From: Reticulascus tulasneorum
Taxonomy: Eukaryota > Ascomycota > Sordariomycetes > Glomerellales > Reticulascaceae
Assembly (NCBI GenBank): GCA_001557505.1
Contig: LSAX01000012.1
Span: 62,001-126,000 of the forward strand
Length of the DNA: 64,000 nucleotides
Reading direction: 5' to 3'
The notes below the pieces were generated by a model. The model was not told the origin of the DNA. It ran no database searches and was given only the letters and a program-made list of their open reading frames with translations. Shown piece by piece: positions 10,599 through 23,400 of the stretch. Every line of letters begins with the position of its first letter. Position 1 is the first letter of the stretch. A program made the translations under genes and the position numbers.

Positions 10599-10884
10599 AC
10601 CGCACAATCTGCTAGTGGGCAAATTCTAGGTAAGGTACTTAGGTACATTATGTACAGATAAGCGGTCAGGGCCAATCAGTGCGCTTAACGGCGAAGGGGC
10701 CAGGCCAATGCGTCACTAATCATCCCCTCGATTGCGGATGCCCGACTTTACTGAGGTACCAAGCAGGGATATTACCCAACCAATCAATTACTGGACGCTG
10801 GTCAATCAATTTTTACAGGGCATTTAGCGCGATCGACCACTGAAGGCCGATGAAATTCTCGGGCATTCAGGTTCTCTGTTTCGT

Positions 10885-11250
10885 GTCACCGACACTCTTC
10901 CGTTGCGTAAGGTAGGCACTGTTTTCTACATCAAAACACCGATCATCGATGTATGCACTGCTCTCTGCGGCTCTTCGCCTGCTTTTCTTGCCGTTATTAT
11001 CAATACCATGGTGGACGGAGCTGTAGCAATGGGACCGGATCATCTAGATGCTTTGCAAATGGCGGCACACGCGATGAGAGAACTGCAAATGTACTCTAGA
11101 TGGTCCCAAGTCTTGGACAATACGACATGAGTTAACCTCACCTGCAGGTCCAACTACCTATGCAAGGCCTCCTGACGCTCGAATAAGGAAGTTTAAGATC
11201 AACCGTTTCCAACGCACAGTCGCTACGAGTAAGCGAAGAAGCTTGGAATA
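10885..11250 (+). pseudogene. Pyrroline-5-carboxylate reductase relic (C-terminal dimerisation part)
   Basis: Frame 10903-11130 reads GTVFYIKTPIIDV, ALCGSSPAFLAVI and VDGAVAMG. These match the conserved ALxGSGPA and DGAVxxG signatures of the P5CR C-terminal dimerisation domain. A stop at 11128 is followed in another frame by LTSPAGPTTYA (the family's VTSPGGTT) and then, in yet another frame, GSLRSTVSNA. I find no NAD-binding N-terminal half upstream. This is therefore a broken fragment. The intact enzyme would make proline or, from a six-ring imine, pipecolate; P5CR-like genes are known in the apicidin cluster. Confidence 0.75.
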
Positions 11251-12423
11251 AAACAGCAGGAGTACTAATGCCGGATGGATGCAGAAGTAAGATTGGCAGT
11301 CTGATTTTGGCGGCGTTCAAGTTATGAAATGATTTAGACGTAATGAATCTTGGACTCCACGGATCTCGTATGCACTACATGTAGAGGCGAGACGTATAGT
11401 CTATTGTTGGCGACCAGAGCTTCGTAACGAGAAGACCATTCCGAATAAGCTATGTTAAGAGGGACGACTCTCCTTGCAGTCAGGCGCGCCCCTGGCCCTT
11501 ACTAGCCGTTATATTGAAGTGGGTGCTACATAACTGAGGGAAACTTTGTTAAATGTGCTATGTCAAGCTCCCATATTCCGCAGCCATCCCTTTCTCCGCC
11601 GTGATGAAAATCATCCCAAGCGTCAACAAGGTCCTAATAGATGCAGCCGGCCCAGGATAATGTGTTTAAGTCCGCGAATATAAGTTGCAGATGCCTTCGC
11701 CTAGTTGTGCTCTCGGGGCAGTTGCACTGCCGCTTGTCTCAGACGAAAATCGTCACTCGGTTATTGGTGTTTTGACAGTTGCTAAGAGCTAGGATTGGGA
11801 TGAGGAAAGCACTGTATTGAACTTGGAAGGATGACCCGGTCATAGATATATTATGCAAATTTAGAAACACCTTAAGATCAACGTACGGAGTAGTACAGCA
11901 GACCTATTGTGTTGTTACAGCCTAGCCTTCGCTCTTCTATCGGGAAGGTTATTCCGATGATCAGAGATTTCACTAGTCTAAGTGGAGTGGAGGTTTCACG
12001 TCGCCCTAGCTCTGTGAAGAGCAATGCAACATGGGTCTCTCGCGGAGTGCTCACTCCGTAATTTAGATCACCTTATGTGAGGCTAGGCACAAGTAATGGA
12101 CTGGCTATATTCGAATTACTTGGGACGAAGTTTAGAGACTGTGATCTTCGGAGATTCTTGCTCCAACGTTTCCTACGGTTAAGAGAATATAAAATTGAAG
12201 ATATTTACTTTGAATACGTCTTTCTAGATTTCTCATTTCTCCCATAATATCGCGATAAATTCTAGCTCACTTAGACTATTATATATACCTAGGTGCTAAT
12301 AATACGTGTGAGAGTCGATGTTATTACTGTTAGCTACTGAAACTAAATTCTTTTAGATTGGAATCAGAGCTACTTGGAGGCTATCTAAATCATAATTAGT
12401 GATTGGCAGGTTTATGTCTAGGC
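11251..12423. other. Gene-free stretch, AT-rich toward the right
   Basis: No convincing coding frame. A short plus-strand frame near 11580 (AIPFSAVMKIIPSV) faintly resembles the middle of P5CR-like reductases, but it lies in the wrong order relative to the P5CR relic and is too short to call. The 12170-12420 part is AT-rich and lies downstream of the oxidase gene's stop. Confidence 0.5.
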
Positions 12424-13899
12424 TTAGAGATCTTTGAGCTCAAACTTGGGCCAGTTTCGACTAGACTGAGGACTAGGACGTTTCCGATCCCAAGCCCACT
12501 TAGATGCAACAGATTCTTCTAGTTGGCCCTCCAACATTTGTAACACATATTTCCCAATCACGGGTAGGAACTTCCAGCTATGAAAGGAGCCACATGTTGC
12601 TATGTAGAGTCCTTTACTTGCTGGATGAGGCGAGATAATAAAGTCATCGCTAGGCGTCACCGCTTCCCTAGTAGCACATCACATATAAAGTCAGCGGTGA
12701 ATACAACTTTCCTGCATCCTCGATTTCCAGTCTTGACTCACCAGCATAATCTATAGTTTTCAACATGAAAGGCGCGACCTCTCTCCCCGAAAAGGTACTC
12801 TCCGGCTGATGAAACGTCGTCCTTCAAAGACTGCGGTACATTCAATTGATCGTAGTCAGGCTTGGAAGGAGGCGTTGAAATACGGATCCCAGTTGCAAGG
12901 TCCTCGACCATATTGCCAATGACTTTTGCCCCCCAGAACTTCAAGAACTTATCCTTGGAATGCGGAACGCTTCCCACAGTGCTTCCCGCGGATGCGCCTG
13001 ATAAGTGTATGAGATTAACGACACGCTCCCTGCTAGGGCAACGAGTTATGGTGCTTACCTGGGCGGCTTGCTGGCACATCCGAACTCCCAACTGGACCAT
13101 GACAAAGCCACACCTCGTCATCTTTCATGCGAGCCAACCCTTCCGCCACTGCGGCGGCGAAAATCCGCTCTCCCGCATGTAGCTCTGTCCAAGCAGGATC
13201 ACTATCAAGTAACAATTTGGGCGTGTAGGGGCCTGTGCAGAGTATGATACGGTCTGCCTTCAACTCCTCACCCATACTAGTCCGAACTCCTACACATGCC
13301 CCTTCTGTGCCTAATAGCAGCTCCCTGATCTCAGCTACGACGTATTTCACCCCAAGGTCGACCGCACTTTCGATGCCGCTTCTGAGTGCTTCCTTCGCTT
13401 CTGCCCAGCCGCCCCTTTCGTTTACTAGCACCTCTGTTACTCCGTCGTATACAGCATCTTTAAATGCACCGTTGTATCGGGTTTTCGCATCCTCCACATT
13501 CAAGACACTCACTCCCATATCGACCGCTATATCATCATAGTTGCGGCGCACACGCTGCGCCCCATCACCAGCCATAACACATAACCTTCCCCTCTCATGA
13601 TAGAATGGCTTCCACAATGGCTTGGTGCGCCAACACTCTTGGGCTTCGACGGCGAGTTTCATATAGAGGGGGTCAATGTAGTCGGCACGAATGACTTTGT
13701 TCCAATCCCATGACGCCGCCACACGAATTGGGGCAGTGTAGCTATCGCGGTCAAGCAGAATGATGGATGCCTGAGGATGTTCTTGGATAAGATGGAGGGC
13801 CGTGGAAGCGCCAAAGACGCCGGCCCCAACTATAATATAGGAGTGAGGAGAATTGGCCATCATTGCTAATGATGGAAGTGCGATCGATTGTGCGTTCAT
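12424..13899 (-). CDS. FAD-dependent amino-acid/amine oxidase (amadoriase/sarcosine-oxidase family)
   Basis: Three exons on the minus strand: 13899-13059, 12997-12742 and 12667-12424. Intron 1 (13058-12998) runs GTAAGC to TCAG and intron 2 (12741-12668) runs GTGAGT to TAG; both joins keep the frame. The product is 446 residues, the usual family length. Evidence: an N-terminal dinucleotide fold IIVGAGVFGAS; LKFWGAK and NVPQSLKDDV; ENYRLCW, whose Cys is the expected covalent-FAD site; and the C-terminal SPHP..GLYIA, GSFHSWKFLPVIGKYV block. The family oxidises secondary amines or N-alkylated or imino amino acids (fructosyl amino acids, sarcosine, pipecolate, saccharopine). The substrate here cannot be told. 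It lies between two NRPS genes with a P5CR relic nearby, so a role in imino-acid supply or in tailoring is possible. Confidence 0.87.
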
Positions 13900-14590
13900 C
13901 CCAGATGTTCATTGGAGTGGCAAGCAGGCTAGTAGGATGAGGATGCTACTTGGCGGGATATGATGATATGTATGTCTGGTTAATAATGCTAAGAATATTA
14001 CTCGTTATAAGGCAGATATACCTGCATACACGGCCTGATAAAGGACAGGGATCCGTAGTATGCTTACATATGAACATGAAAACTATTACTACGTAGCTTT
14101 GTTATGCCTGCGGGCGCCCGTAAGTATTTAAAATATCGTTCTGACTACCGGTCTATTAGCTCTGGCTTGACATCACCCCGATTTGTCTTGGAAATCTGAG
14201 TAGCTACCTCTACGATGTCTACTTCCTTCACCTGAGGAAACTGGTGCCTTTCGATTACAACGCTTGCCTTGTCGGATCTTGTCTGTAAATAATGTCAATA
14301 ATTATTATGAACGCTACAGACCAGTCAGTATCTTTGAAACTCTTATCTTCAGATCTACCTAGGGTCATTCTATCACAAGTCTGTAGATCTTCGACTAGGA
14401 GATTGACATCGATTTCTCAAAATACCCCCTACCTTCTGTCATCCATGCCGAAAGAAGGTATGGTAAAATCAGGCGGTGGTTTGGGTGAAAGGCGCAGGGG
14501 GCGAGATATTTACTATCATATTCGTGCGCTTAAACTCATGTGGTCCGTAGCGCTGAAATGAGTGATGTCCTATCCAGCCAACGCCGTACC
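13900..14590. other. Intergenic, upstream of the oxidase gene
   Basis: This should contain the minus-strand oxidase promoter. A plus-strand open frame at 14292-14561 shows no recognised motif and borders the NRPS relic. Nothing else is supported. Confidence 0.5.
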
Positions 14591-14599
14591 TCTGGCCTA

Positions 14600-16640
14600 T
14601 CGAGCGGTCATACGCTAAGAACCGCTCGTGGTTCCTGGATCAGCTCAATCTTGGCGAGTTGTCATATATCATGTCGCTCGCCGCGCTGCTGGCTTTAGGA
14701 CAGCGACACGAGACTCTGCGGACGACATATGAAGTGCTTGACGGTGTGGGAGTGTGGATCGTTCATCCCCAGTCGCACGAAGGAGCTTAGGGTGGTCGAT
14801 GTATTAGGGGATCAGGATGTAAACTACCCCCAACTCCAATAGCAGGAGTAGGCAACCCCATGTGATCTGGCATTCCTGTCGGGGTGGAGAGCATCGCTAC
14901 TACGGATAGAAGAAGATGACCACTGCCTCTCCACTGTCATGCACTACATCATCACTGATGGCTAGTCTATTCATATCTTGCACCAAATGCTTGGCTAATT
15001 CTATGCTGCAGCGTTCCGGGGCCAAGACCAATTGTCGCATGTGACTCCAGTCTCTATCCAGTACCGCGACTTTGCCGTGTAGAAGAAACATGATCACCAG
15101 GCGGCCGAGTATCAGCCGCAACTTGAGTACTGGACCAGAAATCTAGCAGACAGCTCACCAGCCGAACTTCTGACCGACCGGTCCGGGCCAGCAACAGTAT
15201 CTAGCCAAACTGTCTAGCTCACCATCGGTGATCCAGTGTGCGAGAGCCTTCAGGCATTCTGCCGCACTTACCAGGTAGCCTCGTATGCGGTGCTGCTCGC
15301 GGCGTTCCATGCGACCCACTACCATCTCACGATGGCGGAAGATGCAACTGTCAGTGCGCCATTTTGCCAACCATAACCGGCCAGAGCCTGAGAATTTGAT
15401 CGGCTTCTTTGTTGACACTTCCTGTATGCGAGCTAACGTCGGAGACGATGACAATTTGACAGATTAGTACGGTAGGTCCGGTCCACAGCAGAAGCTGTGT
15501 TAGAAAACCAGGATGTCCCGTACGGGCCAGTCATGTCATCGATTCTACCTGAGTCTTGATGATACCTCTCATAACCCGCTGGTGCAGTTCATGCTTGCCC
15601 TTCACTCGCAGCAAGATAAAATTAGAAGTTTTAACAGCTGGTCTTATACTGACCGCTGTGTCGACTCGATCCGATCTAGAGTTCCACATGCTGCAAGAGC
15701 TAGGATGACTTATTGGTAGTGTGCTCTTTGCGACAGACCATTTCGAGCTCGAGACTATCCATGATGTGGTTGCTGTCTTTCAGGAGGTCTTACGCTGGGG
15801 ACTCGAGCAGCCTCAGACGTCGATCGCCACCCTCCCGCTCACTGATAGGTTAGCAGAAGCTCACTCTGCGGGCCTACTTAATATTGGGACAATAGACTAC
15901 CCCCGTAAATCAAGCGTAATTGATGCCTTCCACGAGCAGATATCCGCTTGTCCGAACGTAACAGCTGTCACGAACTCGTCCTCGTAGCTGACCTATTCTC
16001 AGGTGGACCGGCAATCGGACTAAGTTGCTACTTAGCTACACCGGCGGCATATTCCAGCTGAGTCGCTCATTGGGTTGCTTGCACCTTGATCATCTTTAAT
16101 AATTGTCGCCTTCCTCGGCATCCTCAACAGGAACCTAGCATATCTACCCCTCGATATCAATGTTCCGGCTCCCCGCCTCAAAGCAATCTTGTCGGCTGCT
16201 ACAGGACACAAGCTGGTCCTCCTCTGCCCTGACGTATCTACTCCAGATATTCAGCTGGTAGACGTCGAGTTGGTACGGAGAGATGACATTTGGGTCACAA
16301 CGGGTGTGAGTCATTACTTCGACGCGTTTCTACAAGCTTCGGCAAACGAGCCTCAGACATGTCGTCTTTATATCTCGGTTGACCGACAGGCCTAAATGCG
16401 CCGTGGTCGAGCATCGTGCCATCATACGGCTCGTGAAGCAGAGCAATGTCTTTTCCACGCTCCCAGGAGCAGTTCGAATGGCACAGTTGACGAACCTTAC
16501 GTTTTGATATTTCTATTTTGGATTTGCTGGCAGACAGCCACAAACATATCTGCGGATCACCAGCAACTTAAGTCTGACGGCAAAATCTTTATGGAAAACG
16601 TCATCATTCCAGGCAGATATGCGGCACGGAGAATGCGACC
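14600..16640 (+). pseudogene. Decayed NRPS fragment (C and partial A domain), opposite orientation
   Basis: The plus strand carries, in shifting frames and order, clear pieces of an [13 protein letters not shown] and [10 protein letters not shown] (about 14630-14720), QYRDFAV and LEYWT, ADSSPAELLTD, AFCRTYQV and LLAAFHATHYHL (about 15240-15330), then 15721-15987 (LFATDHFELETIHD, LPLTD, ACPNVTAV) and 16189-16280 (GHKLVLL, PDIQL). Many stops and indels interrupt it. Several stops sit at former Gln or Trp codons (CAG to TAG, TGG to TAG) when compared with the intact modules. It resembles the C-A junctions of NRPS1 and NRPS2 and is dead. Confidence 0.88.
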
Positions 16641-16659
16641 GGCTCTTTCCTGACTGCGT

Positions 16660-18995
16660 CTAATGCTCGGCGGCTTTCTTGTAATACCTATCTACAACAG
16701 ATTCCAACGCAGCAATCGGCACTGGCGAAAAAGAGGATGGGAACGGTTCAGCAGCCGCGTTGTGGAATACTTACAGAGGAGCCTCATTCGGAGCTATATT
16801 TAGAGAGATCACGCTAGTCCACCTAGAAACAGTAACTCAGTTGATCAAAAGCCGCAAGTAATTTCGGTATATAATCGTAGCAAATTTCACCACATATCGT
16901 TAGATAGCAACAGGGGGAGATGCCGCCAAAGGTGAGGGTAGCCGGTGGTTAGGTTAATTGCCCGGAGAAGCAAAACATCACTTCTTAAGTAGGAACCTCT
17001 ATTTGTCTCGCAAATCATACAGAGATGCCGGTAGCCATGTAAGAGCCTAAAATAAGTCAACGGCCAACACTTGGCGAATGATCGCCTATGTGACTGAATA
17101 ACATTCGTATGGGTTTGTAGAGCTTGATCCACGTACAGCTACATATTGGTATTGCTAACAACGCCCCTGGTGGTTGGCTCATTGCCGAAATCGGACCAGA
17201 GGGATCTATTTAGGCCACCCCCCCATTTTCACATTCATAGGCTCCTTTCCGTAATCGCGTGCTCAATTCCATGTTACTGAACGTAGCTTTGTCGCTGTCC
17301 CTACAGCTGAATTGCACTATAGGCCATACCATAGCCTATTATGTGACTATGCCGCCAAGAGTGGGGGGGCTTATCATATCCCGCATGTGAAGGGTATATG
17401 CGAGGGTGGCAAACTTCTGGCAGCTTATCGCAGCACACGGGAACTCTGCAGATACTGCAGATCTGGCGTGCCAATTTTCTTAAACTGGCGAAATAACGTC
17501 ATTGATAACTTTGATTGTTCATTGCTGTCGTAGTGAATTCGGTGTGCCCTGCACCGGCGATGCGACATGATTGTGGGGTGATCGTTGCTTTCTCCATGAG
17601 CATGTATGTGGACCGTGTTGCTACTGACACATGTATGTGTTTTAAGCCACAGTATGCTAACTTCGTCAGCGCCGTCAGGTGATGTCGATGGAGACTGCCC
17701 TCCTCATGGGGCCAAAATTTCCAACCCAAGCAGCCGTCCTCAGCTCCAATGATTTGACCGCGGCAGCTTTCTCGTCAGCCACACCATCATGTGCGCAGAA
17801 TACGTCACACGGAGTCGCACTGATCGTAAGAATCCGCACCTTCTGTGACATGTTCAGCGGCCGATGTGCCAGGGATTTTGGATTGGAGGACGCATTCTGC
17901 TCGTCACAAAGCCTGTATGGTCCGAGCACCAACGAAGACGCTCAACAACACTTCAGTGACTCCGCCGCCCATAAGTCACAACAGGACGTAACGTTTAGCG
18001 GCACATAGACGCTAACGTACAAGCTCCCGTTCAATACCGCATCCGTCAGGTTATAGATCAGGCCGCAGCTGTGAGCTTAGAGAAGATCGACGAGGCTGCT
18101 GCGGCATACAGAAATATTTGAATACACTTCACCACTGTGTCTGGATCAGAGTTCGAGTCCCAACCGACAGGTGCCTCAGCGTCTGAGCACCCTCCATAAT
18201 GCCGCCAAAAACCGGAGAGAATGGAAGCGAAGACATTCTTGTTGAGGCGCTGATTTCGTTCGTTGCACAGCATTTAATAGGTCTGCTGTTGGAGAACCCG
18301 CAAACTACAATATAGCAGATCAGCCACTAGGAAACAGGAGAGTCCACAAGTAGACAGGAAGGTTCAGGACGACGAGGTAATATTTTCAACTGCAGTTTGT
18401 GAGTAACCAAAAAAGTAGCTGCCAAACCTTTGGGATCTGACAACAGCTCTACAAGCAAAAACCAATGTACTTCAAGTAAAACTCCCGACCAGATGTAGTG
18501 CTTGCCGCCATCGAGACTCAGTGCTTTGACCGGAGGGAAATTCTCAGAGCGTAATTGTTACTGGTACAGAATACTGTTGACATCAATCGCGTCAGAAATC
18601 ATTCAAATCAACCTAATAAAGCCTAAGCTGTTTCTTACGTTTGCATTCCGTATGCTACTCTACCAGTTGCCTTGCTTGGCCAGAACATTACACATATAAC
18701 GACCTCTTCATCTTCTAAGATAACTATTTTATATAATATATCTTAATTCTTAAACTCCTGCATGCCCTTCGCGATTCGACAGGCTCTTTCGTTCAATATC
18801 GTTGATGTCGTATCTCTGCTGTTGGACGACGTCCATCATTAGATGGACGAAATTATGCTGCCTTGAGCTTCAACGTGCTCCACCTTGTTTGTAATGACCT
18901 AATACGTGTATACTGGATTTTTCTATCTTGATATGATTTGTCTGAATGGAATAAACCCGTTTATTCACTGTAATAACTCTACTACTAATTATTGT
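16660..18995. other. Gene-poor stretch downstream of NRPS1
   Basis: This includes the 3' flank of NRPS1. Overlapping short frames at 17312-18273 on both strands (the longest is 109 codons, plus, 17679-18008) show no motif I recognise. The minus-strand pieces between 17500 and 18273 could be remnants of a broken gene, since several open stretches follow each other in one direction, but no family suggests itself. The 18700-18990 part is AT-rich. Confidence 0.45.
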
Positions 18996-20440
18996 TCAAA
19001 TACCTTCCATCTCTCTTGTGGATAGATCTTGCAAAGCTGAGTTCAAGCTCAGAATTCTCTCACAAAGCTCTTTGATCATATGGTCCACCGTCTCTTCTTC
19101 ACAAATTCGTCGGTTGGCAACTATAGACACCCGCAGTCGAAGTCCGTCGGGCTCAGGAACTCCTGCTATATCCACGTCGTGAATCGGTGTCTCATCCAGA
19201 GTTCCCTTGCTCAGAGCAGTATCGCACTCGCTGGATTTTCCTGCTCGAGAATCTCGTGCTAAAGTCTCCAGCCGAATCCGCTGGTCTTGGATATGACTTT
19301 CAGGATGAATGTTAAAGTTTTGATATACCGTGCAACAACCGTAGTTAATAGTCGTGTCTGGCCAGTCTGTGCAGTTTTCTCTCACTTCATCGAATCCTAG
19401 AGTCTCAAAAGGCAAGCTGTTGATATACTGGTCTTGCACCTCCTGGAGTAATTCTCTCGGAGTGGCGGCCCCATCTATGGAAACTCGCACAGGCACATTA
19501 TTAGTGCAAGGGCCAACGATATGTTGGCAACCGACAGGCAAGCACTGGCGTCCAGACACGACTCGACCAAAAAGGACATCCCTTGATCTGGTCTCTTGTG
19601 CAAGCATTAGAGCGCAGGCAGTAGTAAACACTGTTGCCTGTGTGATGCCGCCTATATTGGCCTGAAAAGGAGCGTTAATGAGCTTTTCCACAAACCATGC
19701 ACCGTCAGCTCCTGGTTTTGGTTGACGGCCATGGCTAGCACTACCGACGACTGTCATCGAGGAATTCTGCAGAACAGAGCGCCAGAACTCGTAACCGTCT
19801 TTGCGGCTGTTAATCATATGTTGAACATATTGAGCAAATTTGGGAGGTGTTGGAAGCTGATTGCCGTTGTATAGAGTATGAAGTGAATGCACAATGTGCT
19901 CGAAACTCAAGCCATCATACAATGCATGAGACATTCGAAGCACTACTCGCACCGTCGATTCCCGATTCTTCAGAATGGCGATGCGTAGCAATGATTGTCC
20001 TAAACGAAGAGACTGTTGTCCATCCATACCCAATGATGGACGGGTCGCACTGGTGATATCTTCGTCGATTTCGACAACCTCAATCGGCACGTCAAGATGT
20101 TCCAGGACTACCTGGTAGAACGCACCGGCCGCCATGAAGAACACGGTCCTAAAGATGTCGTAATGTTGGACTAGAGCCGTGCAGGTTTTAACTAGCCGAG
20201 CACAATCCGAGTTAGGTGGGAAGTCTATGAAAAAGAGCGCCGGAGTGCGTGGGTGACCCGTCACTGGATCTTGGAGGAAAGTCTTTTGTGTCATTGTTGC
20301 AGGGTAGACGTCTAAGATTCTACCATGGCAGTCCTCAAGTCGCGGGGAGATTTCGCGGAGCACAAATGTCCGCGGATCTTCAAAAGGAAGTAGATGGAAT
20401 GGAGCGCTTTCTGGTGTTGGTAAAACTCCATTGCTTGCTG
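18996..20440 (-). other. NRPS1 terminal C domain (C_T), expected ring closure
   Basis: After T10 the protein ends with about 480 residues of C-type domain with SHALYDG (catalytic His kept) and [11 protein letters not shown]. There is no thioesterase or reductase domain. In fungal NRPSs with this ending (cyclosporin, enniatin types) the terminal C domain releases the peptide by cyclisation. With a hydroxy acid at position 1, ring closure would give a lactone. A relic of a similar domain lies at 63740-64000. Confidence 0.85.
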
Positions 20441-23400
20441 TGTGGGCCCGCAATTGATTAATCTGAATCTTGTTCGCGAGGTCGGCGGGCACCGGCTGGT
20501 CGAATATATCTTTGACGGACACTCGGACATCCAGCCGGCGGCTGAGTTGCCCTGCAAGCTTCGTGGCCAAGAGCGAGTGCCCCCCGAGATGAAAGAAATT
20601 GTCGGTAATGCCGACCTCGACGCCGAGGACATCGGCAAACTCCTCACACAACACGACTTCTATCTCGTTGCGTGGAGCCACGTGAGAAGACGCCACATTC
20701 CTTATTGGTGCAACCTGGGCCCTTCGAGCAAGTTCTCGCCGGTCGACCTTGCCGTTTGCGTTGACAGGCATCTGGTCTAGCACCACAATACGCGTCGGGA
20801 TCATGTACGGTGGGAGGAGAGCCCGCAGTCTTTCACGGATCTGTCCCTCGATCCGCCGGCCCTGTAGCCGCTGTAGCGGCCGGTTCGTGAAAGAGCCTAC
20901 TGGCCGGGTCTGGTCGTCAGTCGGGAATTTAATCATAACGCGCTGCCCACTCGCGGCAGGTGTATAGTGGTGGAAGACGGCATCAAGTGCGCCGTTCTGG
21001 GACTGCTGTCGCGCCCAACTGACCTCCACGCTGAAGCCTGTCTCTTCGCCTACTTGCAGGAGGTCGGTTGCGGACATCGACGCGCACCGATCCGCTCTAT
21101 GGTGGACAGCAGAGACCCAGGCCACCTCATCCATTGCGTCGTCATCGTCATCGTTTTCATCAAGCGACATCCTAACATGTCGCTCTACAATGGTCTTGCT
21201 ATAAGGGATGTTGCTGACGGAGACAGTCAAGGCGTCTGGCGAGCTCTGTAGAAGGCGGAGTAGGGCCTGACGGTCCATCTGAGAGGTTTTGAAATCGATC
21301 CAAGCATCTGCATCGATCTCATGCACAGCCTGCACTTGCTTGTCGGGATCGCCCACATGCACGACAGCAGCATACCTGTACGAGCTAAGCTCGTTCGTCG
21401 CTATCATTCTTTTGGGTAGAATCTCGACATGCTGGATTTGACCTGGGAGCCGGCCTGCTAGGCTCGTGAAAAAGGCCGGGTCGACTAGCAGCTCCTCTTC
21501 GCGCACTTCGATTTCTGCCATCTTATGTCGCACTCCATCTCTAGTCGCCTTTCTACCTAGCATATGTAAAGCCCTGGCCGCGAGGAAGTCTTTGTTAAGA
21601 GAGTGGGGTCGTATGTCACCAAAGAATAGACGCTTGACGCCTGGTAGTCGAGTGAGAGCGTCGACGACTTCGATCAAATACTCCGGCGTGGGGAAGTACT
21701 GGACCACGGAATTGACCACGACCAGGTCTGGATGGAGCCCATCTAGACGGCCTGCATCCGTGGCCGTGCCGACATGTACCTCAGCCCTGCCTGCGAGAGC
21801 AGGGATTGACTTAATGGCATCGTTGACGAAGGCAGCCGCGGATCTCGACGGTTCGACGCCAATGTAGCTCTGTAGGCCGTCGCCGAGATTGAATAGAACC
21901 ATACCAGTGCCGGTGCCTATCTCAAATACATGGACAGGGTCCTGACCGTTGAGGAGTGTCTGCATAGTGTCATCGAGCCACTCCTGCATCTCAGCCTTGT
22001 CAATCTCGCTCTTGTCATACATGGATGTCCAGCCAACGAAGTCGCTGCCGATGGCAGTCTGGCCAATGGTCTTGATATCTACATATGTGTTCGCTTCAAA
22101 GAAGTCTCCCCAACCTTCCACGTGACCGCTAGCCGCGTCCTGCTCGACGGATTCGTCGCCCCGGGCGGCGACAAAGCCAACCATTTCCGGTTCTTGACCG
22201 TCTGGCATCCGGACGACGACAGCTGCGCCGCTGACCGCATTGTGGCTGAGCATGGCATGCTCCACCTCGGCCGGTTCGATGCGGTGGCCTCGGATCTTGA
22301 TCTGCTGGTCCATGCGCCCAAAGAACTCGATCTGACCATCCTTCGGCCGATATCGTGCTCGGTCGCCCGTTCGGTATGCCCTCACGAGCTGGCCGTCGAT
22401 GGAAACCTGGACGAAGCGGTCTAGGTCCAGCGATGGATCGGTATACCCTCTGGCAAGCCCGTCTCCTGTGACGACAAGCTCTCCCATCACACCGACAGAG
22501 ACAAGCTGTTGACATGAGTCCATAATGTAAGCGCCAGAGTTGCTGATAGCATGACCAATAGGAACCCCATTGACGCTATCCTCACATACTGGGAAGCGGT
22601 AAACTGTACTGAAGGTTGTGTTTTCGGTCGGGCCGTAAACATGACAGAAATTGTACCGGACTAATTGTGCCGCGTTGAGGGCATCTCGAGGCCGCATTAT
22701 CTCTCCGCCGGCGAATAATATATCTAACTCACTGATTATCGAAGGTATTTCATCAAGGCGCTGTTTCAGTAAAGCTGTTGAAAAGAAAGCAGCTCTGATG
22801 CTATGTTTTGAAAAGGAACGGCCGAGAGCGATAGGGTCCAAAACCGTCATGTAGTCGATACACACCACTGTCCCGCCATTTAGAAGCGGCGTATAGATCT
22901 CCCATGTTGCCGCGTCAAAAGCGAGGTTAGCCTGATGAGCAACAGAAACAGCTGCTCCAGCCTGCGAGATCAAATTGGTCTCCCTGACCAGCCGCACGAT
23001 GCTGCGGTGCTCGACCATGACACCCTTCGGCCGGCCAGTCGATCCAGATGTAAACATCACGTACGCAAGGCTCATCGCCGCGGGCCGCAGGGCGGGGTCC
23101 GTAAAGTCAAATACATTATCATTGCCTAGCGTGTCGCTGATACGTACCAGCTCGACGTTTGGAAGTTGAATATCCGGAGCAGCCACATTGGCACCGAGAA
23201 GAATCAGTTTGTGCCCTGGTACGTTTGATAGAATCGCTTCGATACGAGCCACTGGAACATTGACGTCGAGCGGGAGATATGCTAGGTTCGCTTTGAGGAT
23301 GCCCAAAAAGGCAACAACCGTCTGACACGACCGCGGGGCCAGCACCCCGATCAGCGTCTCGGCCGGCATACGCTGCTGGCGCAGCCAGCTAGCAACCTCG

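Larger units (their letters stand above)
8579..10880. other. Intergenic region upstream of NRPS2, no gene recognised
   Basis: This stretch presumably includes the NRPS2 promoter; a TATATATTT run lies at about 8714-8722. It contains two minisatellites (listed separately). Short open frames on both strands (for example 9167-9364 and 9715-9948, minus) show no recognisable protein motif, and I treat them as chance. Confidence 0.6.

Noticed and set aside
11560..11660. Second P5CR-like fragment
   Set aside because: Only about 14 suggestive residues (AIPFSAVMKIIPSV), in the wrong order relative to the clear relic; too weak.
17675..18273. Possible broken minus-strand gene
   Set aside because: Consecutive short frames but no family motif I can name; left as unassigned sequence.
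20441..20960. Thioesterase or reductase release domain after T10
   Set aside because: No GxSxG thioesterase motif or reductase fold; the end is a C-type domain with SHALYDG.
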